64,000 nucleotides of DNA from assembly GCF_024211275.1 (NCBI RefSeq), contig NZ_JAMLDX010000013.1, forward strand, positions 60,764-124,763, read 5' to 3'. Below, in pieces: positions 8,056 through 16,637 of this stretch. Origin of the DNA: Sphingomonas tagetis (GTDB taxonomy: Bacteria > Pseudomonadota > Alphaproteobacteria > Sphingomonadales > Sphingomonadaceae). Position 1 is the first letter of the stretch. Every line of letters begins with the position of its first letter. The notes under the pieces are model-generated. The model saw nothing but the letters and a program-made list of their open reading frames with translations. It did not search any database and was not told the DNA's origin. Both the position numbers and the translations under genes were made by a program.

Positions 8056-9117
8056 ATGAAGTACAAGCAACTCGGCAACACCGGCCTGATCGTCTCTCAG
8101 CTCTGCCTGGGAACGATGACGTTCAGCAGCGGCACCGGTATCTATTCACATATCGGCGCGGTCGATCAGAACGGAGCGGACGAGCAGGTCAAGACCAGCA
8201 TCGAGGCGGGCATCAACTTCTTCGACACCGCCGACATTTATGCCGAGGGTGAGAGTGAAGAGACGTTGGGCCGCTCGTTCCGCAACCTGGGCATCCCGCG
8301 CAGCGACTATGTACTCGCCACCAAGGGCGCTGGCCGCATGGGACCCGGCAAGAACCATGTCGGCGCGTCGCGTGGGCACATCATGGACGCGGTCGAGGCC
8401 AGCCTCAAGCGGCTGGGAACCGATCATATCGACCTCTACCAGCTCCACGCGACCGACTCACTGACGCCGCTGGAGGAGACGATGCGTGCGCTGGACGATC
8501 TCGTCCGGCAGGGCAAGGTCCGCTACGTGGGCGTGTCCAACTGGCATGCGTGGCGGCTCGCCACGGCGCAGGGCGTCGCTGCGCGACAGGGCCTCGCCCG
8601 GTTCGAGACACTGCAGGCCTATTACTCGGTGGTCGGCCGCGATCTGGAGCGCGAGCTCGTGCCGCTGCTCGAAGCGGAAAAGATGGGCTTGCTGATCTGG
8701 AGTCCGCTCGCCGGCGGGCTGCTCTCCGGCAAGTATAGTCGCGAGAATCAGTCGCCCGAGGGCGCTCGCCGCTCCGGCTTCGATTTCCCGATCGTCGACC
8801 GGGAGCGCGGCTGGAACGTTATCGACGCGCTGCGCCCGATCGCGCAGGCGCATGGGTGCAGTCCTGCCCGCGTGGCATTGGCCTGGCTGCTCGCCAAGCC
8901 TGTTGTCACGTCGGTGCTGGTCGGCGCCAAGCGGCTGGACCAGCTCGCCGACAATATCGCCGCCGTCGATCTGACCCTGACGGACGAAGAAATGCGCCAG
9001 CTTGACGAGGTCAGCGAGCTGCCGTCCGAGTATCCCGGCTGGATGGTCGCGACGCAGGGTGCCGACCGCTTCGGCGTGACCGATCTGTGGGAAGCGGCGA
9101 CGGCCCGGGCGTCCTGA
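8056..9117 (+). CDS. Aldo/keto reductase
   Basis: A 353-residue NADPH-dependent aldo/keto reductase with a TIM barrel. It starts MKYKQLGNTGLIVSQLCLGT. The catalytic tetrad can be placed: Asp and Tyr in FFDTADIYAEG, Lys in LATKGAG, His in LYQLHATD. The cofactor-binding C-terminal strand VTSVLVGAKRLDQLADN is intact. The ATG at 8056 is preceded by AAGGAG and matches the family start; a longer open frame back to 7792 overlaps the regulator. It probably reduces an aldehyde or ketone in the cytoplasm. A perfect hairpin (9131-9167) lies 13 bp past the stop. Confidence 0.93.
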   Translation: MKYKQLGNTGLIVSQLCLGTMTFSSGTGIYSHIGAVDQNGADEQVKTSIEAGINFFDTADIYAEGESEETLGRSFRNLGIPRSDYVLATKGAGRMGPGKNHVGASRGHIMDAVEASLKRLGTDHIDLYQLHATDSLTPLEETMRALDDLVRQGKVRYVGVSNWHAWRLATAQGVAARQGLARFETLQAYYSVVGRDLERELVPLLEAEKMGLLIWSPLAGGLLSGKYSRENQSPEGARRSGFDFPIVDRERGWNVIDALRPIAQAHGCSPARVALAWLLAKPVVTSVLVGAKRLDQLADNIAAVDLTLTDEEMRQLDEVSELPSEYPGWMVATQGADRFGVTDLWEAATARAS

Positions 9118-9130
9118 GACAACGCGCCCG

Positions 9131-9167
9131 CCTCAGCCGCCGACGCCGAGCGCGTCGGCGGCTGAGG
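9131..9167. terminator. Hairpin downstream of the aldo/keto reductase
   Basis: A perfect 16-bp inverted repeat (9131-9146 with 9152-9167) and a 5-nt loop, starting 13 bp after the reductase stop. No T-run follows on either strand, so it may be a Rho-assisted terminator or an mRNA 3'-end stabiliser. Confidence 0.6.
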
Positions 9168-9199
9168 CTCAGGCGGTACCCAGCTAGGGATACCTCACC

Positions 9200-9322
9200 A
9201 TGGACGTGCCCTATTTGGTTGCGCTGGCAGGCTTTGCTTGCGTCGTCCTGACGCCTTTGCCTGGGCCGCGGTATCATGCGTCCAAAAGCGGCTGTTCCTC
9301 TCCGCGGAGCGGGCCAGATTAA
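9200..9322 (+). other. Short open frame, possible remnant of a LysE-type exporter
   Basis: This 40-codon frame begins DVPYLVALAGFACVVLTPLPGP, which loosely resembles the first membrane helix and TPGP motif of LysE/RhtB exporters, then loses any resemblance and stops. It has no good Shine-Dalgarno. It lies in the only 300-bp gap of this part of the window (9118-9417), which otherwise holds just two hairpins. It may be a decayed gene end or chance. Confidence 0.18.
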
Positions 9323-9360
9323 CGAGCGGCCGTCCTTGAGCGGAAGGCCATCGCCAACCA

Positions 9361-9394
9361 AAGAAAAGGCGCCGGAGTTTCCCCCGGCGCCTTC
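9361..9394 (-). terminator. Rho-independent terminator of typA
   Basis: Perfect 10-bp stem AAGGCGCCGG / CCGGCGCCTT (9367-9376 with 9385-9394) and an 8-nt loop. On the minus strand it is followed by a T-rich tail (TTTTCTTT, 9361-9368). It lies 23 bp past the typA stop codon. Confidence 0.85.
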
Positions 9395-9417
9395 ACTTCA
9401 ACCCTGGCCCGAAACCC

Positions 9418-11250
9418 TCAAGCCGCCTGCTTCGCCCGGCTCGCGCGCTTGCGCTCATGCGGGTCCAGGAAGCGCTTGCGCAGCCGGATCGTCTTGGGCG
9501 TCACCTCGACCATCTCGTCGTCGTCGATATAGGCGATCGCCTGTTCCAGCGTCATCTTCTTGGGCGGGGTCAGCCGGATCGCGTCGTCCTTGCCCGATGA
9601 GCGGACGTTGCTCAGCTGCTTGGCGCGCATCGGATTGACCTCAAGGTCATCCGGCTTGGCGTTCTCGCCGATGATCATGCCTTCGTACAGCGCTTCGCCG
9701 TGGCCGACGAACAGGATGCCGCGCTCCTCCAGCGTGTTGAGCGAATAGGCGTTCGCCTCGCCCGCGCCGTTGGAGATGAGCACGCCGTTCTTGCGGCCTT
9801 CGATATTGCCCTTGAACGGTCCGTATTTCTCGAACAGCCGGTTCATGATGCCGGTGCCGCGCGTGTCCGACAGGAACTCGCCATGATAGCCGATCATGCC
9901 GCGGCTCGGCGCGCTGAAGGTGATGCGGGTCTTGCCGCCGCCCGACGGGCGCATGTCGGTCATCTCGGCCTTGCGCAGGTTCATCTTCTCGACGACCGAG
10001 CCCGAATGCTCGTCATCGACGTCGATGATGACCGTCTCGTAAGGCTCGGTCTTCTGGCCGTCCTCGTCGCGGAACAGCACGCGCGGGCGGCTGATGCCGA
10101 GCTCGAAGCCCTCGCGGCGCATCGTCTCGATCAGCACGCCGAGCTGGAGCTCGCCGCGGCCGGCGACTTCGAAGCTGTCCTTGTCGTCGCTCTCGGTCAC
10201 CTTGATCGCGACGTTCGATTCGGCCTCGCGGGCGAGGCGGTCGCGGATCATGCGGCTGGTGACCTTGCTGCCCTCGCGGCCCGCCATCGGGCTGTCGTTG
10301 ACGGCAAAGCGCATCGACAGCGTCGGCGGATCGATCGGCTGCGCCTGAATCGGCACGCTGACGCTGGTGTCGGCGATGGTGTTGGAGACGGTCGCGACGG
10401 TCAGGCCGGCAAGGCTGATGATGTCGCCCGCCTGCGCCTCGTCGGTCGCCACGCGGTCGAGCCCGCGAAAGGTCATGATCTTCGACGCGCGGCCGGTCTC
10501 GATGACGTTGCCGTCCATGTCGAGCGCATGGATCGCCTGGTTCGCGCGGACCTTGCCGCTGGTCACGCGGCCGGTGAGCACGCGGCCGAGGAAGTTGTCG
10601 CGGTCGAGCAAGGTGACGAGGAAGGTGAACGGCGCGTCGATGTCGAGCGCGGGCGGCGGGACATGGTCGACGATCTTCTGGAACAGCGGCGCCAGCGTGC
10701 CCTCGCGCAACGCGGGGTCCTCGCTGGCATAGCCATTGCGGCCCGAGGCATAAAGCACAGGGAAATCAAGCTGTTCGTCGCTCGCGTCGAGGCTGACGAA
10801 CAGGTCGAACACTTCGTCCAGCACTTCCTGGATGCGCTCGTCGGGGCGGTCGACCTTGTTGACCACGACGATCGGACGCAGGCCGAGCGCGAGCGCCTTG
10901 CCGGTCACGAACTTGGTCTGCGGCATCGCGCCTTCCGACGAATCGACCAGCAGCACGACGCCGTCGACCATCGACAGGATGCGCTCGACCTCACCGCCGA
11001 AGTCGGCGTGGCCCGGCGTGTCGACGATGTTGATGCGGATCGACTCGCCACCCGGCGGCGTCCAGTCGACCGAGGTCGGCTTGGCCAGGATGGTGATTCC
11101 GCGCTCTTTCTCCAAGTCATTGGAATCCATGGCTCTTTCTTCGACGCGCTGATTGTCGCGGAAAGTGCCGGATTGACGGAAGAGCTGGTCGACGAGCGTG
11201 GTCTTGCCGTGGTCGACGTGTGCGATGATCGCCACGTTGCGGAGGTTCAT
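9418..11250 (-). CDS. typA: Ribosome-associated translational GTPase TypA/BipA
   Basis: A 610-residue translational GTPase of full family length. G-domain motifs: AHVDHGKTT (G1), GITI (G2), DTPGHADF (G3), NKVDRPD (G4). Then come the EF-Tu-like domain 2, the EF-G-like domains III/V and the BipA-specific C-terminal domain (GHGEALYEGMIIGENAKPDDLEVNP). It binds 70S ribosomes and supports 50S assembly and stress or low-temperature growth. It is transcribed alone, with its own terminator at 9361-9394. Downstream of its start lies a secreted hypothetical gene on the same strand, 76 bp away. Confidence 0.97.
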   Translation of the reverse strand: MNLRNVAIIAHVDHGKTTLVDQLFRQSGTFRDNQRVEERAMDSNDLEKERGITILAKPTSVDWTPPGGESIRINIVDTPGHADFGGEVERILSMVDGVVLLVDSSEGAMPQTKFVTGKALALGLRPIVVVNKVDRPDERIQEVLDEVFDLFVSLDASDEQLDFPVLYASGRNGYASEDPALREGTLAPLFQKIVDHVPPPALDIDAPFTFLVTLLDRDNFLGRVLTGRVTSGKVRANQAIHALDMDGNVIETGRASKIMTFRGLDRVATDEAQAGDIISLAGLTVATVSNTIADTSVSVPIQAQPIDPPTLSMRFAVNDSPMAGREGSKVTSRMIRDRLAREAESNVAIKVTESDDKDSFEVAGRGELQLGVLIETMRREGFELGISRPRVLFRDEDGQKTEPYETVIIDVDDEHSGSVVEKMNLRKAEMTDMRPSGGGKTRITFSAPSRGMIGYHGEFLSDTRGTGIMNRLFEKYGPFKGNIEGRKNGVLISNGAGEANAYSLNTLEERGILFVGHGEALYEGMIIGENAKPDDLEVNPMRAKQLSNVRSSGKDDAIRLTPPKKMTLEQAIAYIDDDEMVEVTPKTIRLRKRFLDPHERKRASRAKQAA

Positions 11251-11326
11251 GACTATTCCTGGATGCCGCTGAAGTGCGGTTCGGGCGGGCGCATAGCTGA
11301 AATTGTGCGGCGCGGGAAGGGGATGG

Positions 11327-12244
11327 CTATTTCTTCTCGGGCGCCCATTTGTCGACGATGTCCGGATCGACCTCGTCGAGGATCAGGCTCGTGCCCCGGA
11401 TCGAGAAGCCCAGCGTGAGGCTCCCGCCACTCGCGCAGCAATTGGCGTCGGTGTCGCGCCACAGCGGGCTGCGGCCGCCCATCCCGTTGAAGTCGTAGTC
11501 GATGCCTTGCCACGCGCTGAACCCCTTGGGCAAGCGATCCTCGAGCGTGTCGCGCCAGCTGGTCGTCTCGATCTCGACCCATTGGCCATCGCGCCTGACA
11601 TAGAGCAGGTCGGCATTGCCGCCGCCGCTGCCGGCCATCGATCCCGGCACCCACAGCTTGCCGTCGTCGGTCAGGATCGGCGCTTCGTAATTCACGCCCT
11701 CGAACGACCAGCCGATCAGCTTCGGCGCGCCCGGCTTGCTCGCGTCCCACAGCAGAATGCCGTTGCCGATCCCATCCACGTCCGACGCACCCGCCTGGCG
11801 CTGCCACACAATGCGCGTGCCGTCCTCGCCGCGCAGGATCCCAGAGGCGGTCACACGGCAGCCCATATGGAGCCATCTGGCGAGGCACTGGCTGCCCAGC
11901 GCTGTCGCCTCATCGGGGACAGGCGAGAGGCCGCGGGCGCGATCAATTTCCTTGTCGAGCTCGAGCACTTGGTCCTGAAGACGCTGGATCAGGATCTCGT
12001 CGCTCGGGCGTTTGCCGTCGAGATCGGGCTGCGCCAGCCATTTGCGGAATTGCGCCGCGCGGGCGCGCCAGGTTGCGGGGCGGGCGGTGACGGCGAGGAC
12101 CCGTGCTTCCTTCGCGGCAAGCTCGATCTCATGCGATTTGAGCGATGCGGTCGTGCAGACCCGCGCGCCGACTTCACCGGCAATCGAACAATCCTGCGGT
12201 GTGGCGAATACGGCGAGCGCAGCGGCGATCAGGCTAGCCAGCAT
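11327..12244 (-). CDS. Secreted hypothetical protein
   Basis: A 305-residue protein with an N-terminal signal peptide (MLASLIAAALAVFATP). Residues about 40-110 are charged and helical, including a possible coiled coil (EILIQRLQDQVLELDKEI). The C-terminal 190 residues contain several beta-rich segments, for example GIGNGILLWDASKPGAPKLIGWSFEGVNYEAP, in pieces resembling periplasmic beta-propeller-like folds, and four or more cysteines (CLARWLHMGC, NCC). I do not recognise a family. Its start overlaps a 55-codon frame by 11 bp. The downstream typA is separate. Function unknown. Confidence 0.7.
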   Translation of the reverse strand: MLASLIAAALAVFATPQDCSIAGEVGARVCTTASLKSHEIELAAKEARVLAVTARPATWRARAAQFRKWLAQPDLDGKRPSDEILIQRLQDQVLELDKEIDRARGLSPVPDEATALGSQCLARWLHMGCRVTASGILRGEDGTRIVWQRQAGASDVDGIGNGILLWDASKPGAPKLIGWSFEGVNYEAPILTDDGKLWVPGSMAGSGGGNADLLYVRRDGQWVEIETTSWRDTLEDRLPKGFSAWQGIDYDFNGMGGRSPLWRDTDANCCASGGSLTLGFSIRGTSLILDEVDPDIVDKWAPEKK

Positions 12245-12401
12245 CGGGCGCGGCCGGGGACTGAGCCTCGGGCGCCGGATCGGCCTTCAGGCGATAGACT
12301 TTGTCGAGATCGACCAAACGGGGTTGCGCCTGCGTGGCCGAAGCCACCGGCACCCACACCGCGATCGAACCGGCAATCATCATCTTGAGCCTACGTTCCA
12401 T
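12234..12401 (-). CDS. Small secreted peptide (55 aa), unknown function
   Basis: A 55-codon frame from ATG 12401 to TAG 12234. Residues 1-22 look like a signal peptide: MERRLK, then MMIAGSIAVWVPVASA ending in an AxA site. A short mature tail follows (QPRLVDLDKVYRLK, then a Pro/Ala-rich end). It overlaps the start of the secreted hypothetical gene by 11 bp, the pattern of translational coupling used elsewhere in this window. A weak GGAATGG precedes the start. It would be missed by a length cutoff. It is supported by signal-peptide form and position only. Confidence 0.45.
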   Translation of the reverse strand: MERRLKMMIAGSIAVWVPVASATQAQPRLVDLDKVYRLKADPAPEAQSPAAPDAG

Positions 12402-12559
12402 GAGCCATTCCTAGCAGGCCAATATTAACAGCCTGCGACAGGAAAACTTCTGACGAAGCCAGTCGTTGCAGCCGGTGCGAAGTGTATTATATTGGCGATA
12501 CACTTGAAGGACGCGCGGTTCCCGTTCATCTTGCGCGGAACCACTGGAGAAGATGGGCG

Positions 12560-13768
12560 ATGGCGACCGAGACTGCGACTGCCGAAAAGACCGACGATCT
12601 GGTGCTGACCGCGCCCGAGCCGCTGAAGGAGCGGCCGGTCGAGAAGATGGCCGGGCTGGTTCCGGTCGAGGAAGGCAAGAAGAACGAGCTGGTCACGCGG
12701 GTCGAGAGCTTCATCGACGATCTGGTCGCGCAGGACGTCAACTCGCCCGAATTCGGCAAGCGGGTCGACGCGATCACCGCGATGGGATCGAAGGAAATCC
12801 GCGACGCGGCGGGGCAATCGAACCGCTTCCTCGACCGTCCGGTGCGCGCGATGGACAAGGATGCCGGCGTCGGTACCGACCTTGCCGAACTGCGCCGCAC
12901 GATCGAGGACCTCGATCCGGGCAAGCGCGGCGACCTGATGCAGCGCAAGAAGCTGTTCGGCGTGATCCCGTTCGGCAACAAGCTGCGCAATTATTTCGAC
13001 AGCTACAAGTCGAGCCAGACTCACATCGCCTCGATCCTGAAGCGGCTGCAGTCGGGCAAGGACGAGCTGCTGATGGACAATGCCGCGATCGACGTCGAGC
13101 GACAGAATCTGTGGGCGGCGATGGGGCGGCTCGAGCAGATGATCTACATCTCGAAGGAGATGGACCAAAGGCTGGAGGACAAGGCCAACGAGCTGGATCA
13201 CACCGACCCGGCCAAGGCCAAGGCGATCCGCGAGACGGCGTTGTTCTACACCCGCCAGCGCACACAGGACCTGCTGACGCAGATGGCGGTGACGGTACAG
13301 GGCTATCTCGCGCTCGATCTGGTCAAGAAAAATAACGTGGAGCTGGTGAAGGGCGTCGACCGCGCCTCGACTACCACCGTCGGCGCGCTGCGCACGGCGG
13401 TGACGGTGGCGCAAGCTTTGACTGCACAACGTCTGGTGCTCGACCAGATCACCGCACTCAACACCACCACCGCGAACATCATCGATTCGACCGGCAAGCT
13501 GCTCAAGGACAATACTGGCCGCATCCACGAACAGGCCGCAGCGAGCACGATTCCGATCGAGACGCTGCAGCGCGCCTTCCAGAACATCTACGACACGATG
13601 GACGCGATCGACACGTTCAAGCTCAAGGCGCTCGACAGCATGAAAACCACCGTTGGGGTGCTATCGAACGAGGTCGAGAAGTCGAAGGGCTATATCGCGC
13701 GGGCCGAGGGTGCGTCGCAGAACCAGGTTTCGGGCGGGACCGAGACGTTCAAGCTGGAGGCGCTGTAA
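12560..13768 (+). CDS. TelA/KlaA family toxic anion resistance protein
   Basis: A 402-residue TelA-family protein, almost wholly alpha-helical and cytoplasmic, associated with resistance to toxic anions and antimicrobials. The family core is visible: KRGDLMQRKKLFGVIPFG, YFDSYKSSQTHI, LKRLQSGKDELLMDNAAID and RQRTQDLLTQMAVTVQGYLALDLVKKNN. The start ATG at 12560 has GGAG 12 bp upstream; the open frame extends to 12482 without a better start. The next gene follows 4 bp after the stop and resembles XpaC, the partner of TelA-like proteins in Bacillus, so the two probably form a unit. The molecular role of the family is unclear. Confidence 0.9.
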   Translation: MATETATAEKTDDLVLTAPEPLKERPVEKMAGLVPVEEGKKNELVTRVESFIDDLVAQDVNSPEFGKRVDAITAMGSKEIRDAAGQSNRFLDRPVRAMDKDAGVGTDLAELRRTIEDLDPGKRGDLMQRKKLFGVIPFGNKLRNYFDSYKSSQTHIASILKRLQSGKDELLMDNAAIDVERQNLWAAMGRLEQMIYISKEMDQRLEDKANELDHTDPAKAKAIRETALFYTRQRTQDLLTQMAVTVQGYLALDLVKKNNVELVKGVDRASTTTVGALRTAVTVAQALTAQRLVLDQITALNTTTANIIDSTGKLLKDNTGRIHEQAAASTIPIETLQRAFQNIYDTMDAIDTFKLKALDSMKTTVGVLSNEVEKSKGYIARAEGASQNQVSGGTETFKLEAL

Positions 13769-13772
13769 GCCA

Positions 13773-14486
13773 GTGCCGAGCGAGATCGACCGGGAAATCG
13801 CGCGCGCCGATGCGGTGCTGAACCGCTCGCGCGAGCGCTACACGACGCTGAGCGCGCGTGCCAAGCGGCGGCGCGAGGGCGAGATCGTCCGCCGCGTCGG
13901 GCGGATCGCGGCGGCGGCGGGTGTGATCCTCGTCGCGGCGATGATCATCGGCTGGTTCATTCCGCTGGGGATGGGCGGCGCGCTGACGGTGATGGCGCTG
14001 TTGATCGCGGCGACCCTGTTCTTCGGGATGATGCCGGGCAGCGCCGAAGTGGAGCCGGAGAAGTTCGGCGAGGCGCCGCTGGCCGCCGTTCCGCTGCGCA
14101 CGGAGGAGTGGCTCGACCGGCAGCGGCCGACCTTGCCGGGAACGGCGATGCCGTTGCTCGATTCGATCGGGACGAAACTGGACGTGCTGGCGGGGCAGCT
14201 CAAGACGCTCAATGAAGGCGAGCCGGCCGCGGCGGAAGTGCGCAAGCTGGTTGGCGAGCAATTGCCCGAGCTGATCAAGGGCTATCAGCGCGTGCCGGCG
14301 AATTTGCGCGGGCAGGAACGCTACGGCCAGTCGCCCGACAAGCAGCTGGTCGAGGGGCTGGCGCTGATCGATCAGGAGATCGCGCAGATGTCGGCGCAAC
14401 TGGCGCAGGGCGATCTTGATGCGCTGGCGACGCGCGGGCGGTATCTTCAGGTCAAGTATCGCGGGGACGACGAGGTCAGCGGCTAG
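13773..14486 (+). CDS. XpaC-like two-helix membrane protein, TelA partner
   Basis: A 237-residue protein starting at GTG 13773 (VPSEIDREIARADAVLNRS), 4 bp after the telA stop, with GGAGG about 12 bp upstream. Two adjacent membrane helices span about residues 48-90 (AAAAGVILVAAMIIGWFIP, then LTVMALLIAATLFFGMMP). The cytoplasmic C-terminal part is helical (LIDQEIAQMSAQLAQGDLDAL). Size, topology and place beside a TelA homologue match the XpaC/DUF2 halogen-hydrolase-annotated family of the Bacillus xpaC-yaaN pair. That is inference from layout, not motif. Its stop overlaps the convergent phosphatase gene by 11 bp. Confidence 0.65.
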   Translation: MPSEIDREIARADAVLNRSRERYTTLSARAKRRREGEIVRRVGRIAAAAGVILVAAMIIGWFIPLGMGGALTVMALLIAATLFFGMMPGSAEVEPEKFGEAPLAAVPLRTEEWLDRQRPTLPGTAMPLLDSIGTKLDVLAGQLKTLNEGEPAAAEVRKLVGEQLPELIKGYQRVPANLRGQERYGQSPDKQLVEGLALIDQEIAQMSAQLAQGDLDALATRGRYLQVKYRGDDEVSG

Positions 14487-15186
14487 GCTGCTTGCCGAGC
14501 GCCTCCACGGCGCGCCCGCGCAGCCGCTCGGCGGCGGCATCATGGATGCCCGGCGCCGTCGCCAGTAACCCAAAGCTTTCGCCGCGCGGGGTGTTGAAGC
14601 GGAGCTTCTTGGCCAGCGCATCGGTGACCTTCGCACCGGCCTCGCGCGCGATCAGCGTGGCGGCGGCGATGTCCCAGTCGCTGCCCCAGCGAAAGGTGGC
14701 GAGCAGATCGGCTTCGCCCGCGGCGACCATCGCCATGCGCAAAGCGATCGAATTGGGCTTGTGGACGATGACGAGGTCACGATCGACCTTTGGTAGATCG
14801 TCGGCGGGGACGCGGGCGCCGTCGAGCAGGATGCGGTCCGAGGCGGCGATCGGCACGGCGTTGCGTGTCGCGCCCTTGCCGGCCTCCGCGAGCCAGACTT
14901 CGCTGCGCGCGGGGGCGGCGAGAACGCCGATCACGGGCTGGCCGTTCTCGACCAAGGCGACCGACACCGCCCAGCCGGGGCGGTCGCGGATATAGTCGCG
15001 CGTTCCGTCGATCGGATCGACCACCCACACGCGATTGCAGGAGAGGCGGGCAAGGTCGTCGGCGGTTTCCTCGGACAGCCAGCCGGCGTCGGGGAGCAGG
15101 ACCGAGAGCCGTTCGCGCAGCAGCGCGTCGACGTCGAGATCCACTTCGCAGACGAAGTTGTCGGGCGACTTCTCCCATTTGCGCAC
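14476..15186 (-). CDS. Inositol monophosphatase family enzyme (CysQ-like), uncertain N terminus
   Basis: The 236 residues carry the lithium-sensitive phosphatase signatures: LSEET, the metal-binding WVVDPIDGTRDYI, and the C-terminal WGSDWDIAAATLIAREAG. Enzymes of this family hydrolyse inositol phosphates, 3'-phosphoadenosine 5'-phosphate or histidinol phosphate; which one cannot be told here. GTG 15186 is the only canonical start in frame, but it leaves out the usual N-terminal helix. Coding-like sequence continues upstream to 15276 (LLQATADIAAEAAQLALVRF) with no ATG, GTG, TTG or CTG before the stop TGA at 15277-15279. See the finding on this start. Confidence 0.82.
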   Translation of the reverse strand: MRKWEKSPDNFVCEVDLDVDALLRERLSVLLPDAGWLSEETADDLARLSCNRVWVVDPIDGTRDYIRDRPGWAVSVALVENGQPVIGVLAAPARSEVWLAEAGKGATRNAVPIAASDRILLDGARVPADDLPKVDRDLVIVHKPNSIALRMAMVAAGEADLLATFRWGSDWDIAAATLIAREAGAKVTDALAKKLRFNTPRGESFGLLATAPGIHDAAAERLRGRAVEALGKQPSR

Positions 15187-15259
15187 GCCGGTCTTGAAGC
15201 GGACGAGCGCGAGTTGCGCTGCTTCGGCCGCGATGTCCGCGGTTGCCTGAAGGAGAGAC

Positions 15260-16606
15260 TCAGCTGCTGGCGACGGTCATCCCCTCGATGCGCAGCGTCG
15301 GCACGTTGATGCCGTAGCGGAATTCAAGATCATTGGCGGGGGTCAGCTCGCGGAACATCGACTCGAGCGTGCCGGCGACCGTGATCTCGCTGACGGGTCG
15401 CGTAATTTCGCCCTTTTCGATCAGGAAACCGGCGGCGCCGCGGCTATAGTCGCCGGTGATGAGGTTGACACCATGTCCAATCAATTCAGTGATATAAACG
15501 CCATAGTCGATATCAGAGATGAGCGTTTCAAACGGCAGCCTGCCATTTTCCATATAGAGGTTGGACGGACCGACGCTGGGTGCGCCGCCGATGCCGCGGC
15601 TGGCATGTGCGGTCGGCTCAAGGCCCAGCTGGCGCGCCGCCGCGCTGTCCAGCAGCCAGGTTTCCAGCATGCCGTCCTCGACCAGCGCGACTGGTGAGAC
15701 CGGCAACCCCTCGCCGTCGAACGGGCGCGAGCGCAGGCCGTGCGGGCGATGCGGATCGTCGAAGATGCGGATACCGCGCGCGAAGATCTGCGTGCCCAGT
15801 GCGTCGAGCAGGAAGCTCGTCTTGCGCGCGATCGCGCTGCCCGAGATCGCACCCGACAAGTGGCCGAGCAGGCCGGAACCAACGCGCGGGTCGAGGACGA
15901 CGGGCATGGTGCCACTGTTGACGCCGCCGGGATTGAGTCGGGCAACGGCGCGCTCGCCGGCGCGGCGGCCGACTTCGGCGGCTGATTCGAGTAGGCGGGC
16001 GTGGCGTGCGCTATGGTGGGCGTAGTCGCGTTCCATCGCGCCGGCATCGCCCGCGAGCACGCTGGCCGAGACGCTGTGGCTGGTGACGGCATAGGCGCCG
16101 GCAAAGCCATGGCTGGTGGCGAGCGCCCAGACGCCGCGGCTGGCCGACGCGCCGCCGCCCTCGCTGTTGGTGACGCCGGCGACAGCGCGCGCGGCATCTT
16201 CGGCTTCGAGGGCGCGCGCCTTGAGCGTGCCTGGGTCGCCGAGCGTGCCGTCGTCGAGGTCGAGATCGGGGACATTGCCCTTGAGCAGCCGGTCGGCGGG
16301 CGCAAGGCCAGCCCATTCATCCTCCGGCGCCTCGCGCGCCATCGCGACGGCGCGCTGCGCGAGCGTATCGAGCGAGGCGGGAGAGAGATCGGTGGCAGAA
16401 ATGCTGGCCGAGCGCGTTCCGGTGAAGACGCGCAGGCCCAGTTCCTCATGCTCGGCGCGGCCGACATCCTCCAGTGCGCCGAGGCGAACCGATACCGAGA
16501 GCGACTCGCCGCCGGACAGCATCGCATCGGCGGCGTCGGCGCCAGCTTTCAATGCGCGGGCGATGGCATCCTGGACGCGCTCGCGCGCCTGATCGGGGGT
16601 CAGCAT
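15260..16606 (-). CDS. pmbA: TldD/PmbA family metalloprotease (PmbA)
   Basis: A 448-residue protein of the PmbA (TldE) type. In E. coli it acts with TldD to mature microcin B17 and degrade CcdA. Family features are present: LSVSVRLGALEDVGRAEHEELGLRVF near the N terminus, the PVVLDPRVGSGLLGHLSGAISG central segment, and GIGGAPSVGPSNLYMENG and GVYITELIGHGVNLITGDYSRG near the C terminus. PmbA-type members lack the HExxxH zinc motif, consistent with this sequence, where I see none. It is the upstream gene of a pair with the phosphatase. Confidence 0.9.
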   Translation of the reverse strand: MLTPDQARERVQDAIARALKAGADAADAMLSGGESLSVSVRLGALEDVGRAEHEELGLRVFTGTRSASISATDLSPASLDTLAQRAVAMAREAPEDEWAGLAPADRLLKGNVPDLDLDDGTLGDPGTLKARALEAEDAARAVAGVTNSEGGGASASRGVWALATSHGFAGAYAVTSHSVSASVLAGDAGAMERDYAHHSARHARLLESAAEVGRRAGERAVARLNPGGVNSGTMPVVLDPRVGSGLLGHLSGAISGSAIARKTSFLLDALGTQIFARGIRIFDDPHRPHGLRSRPFDGEGLPVSPVALVEDGMLETWLLDSAAARQLGLEPTAHASRGIGGAPSVGPSNLYMENGRLPFETLISDIDYGVYITELIGHGVNLITGDYSRGAAGFLIEKGEITRPVSEITVAGTLESMFRELTPANDLEFRYGINVPTLRIEGMTVASS

Positions 16607-16637
16607 CGATGCGATCTAGGGAGCGGGATGGTGAAGG

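Noticed and set aside
9700..11418. A 572-codon plus-strand open frame across typA
   Set aside because: Antisense shadow of typA; no recognisable protein.
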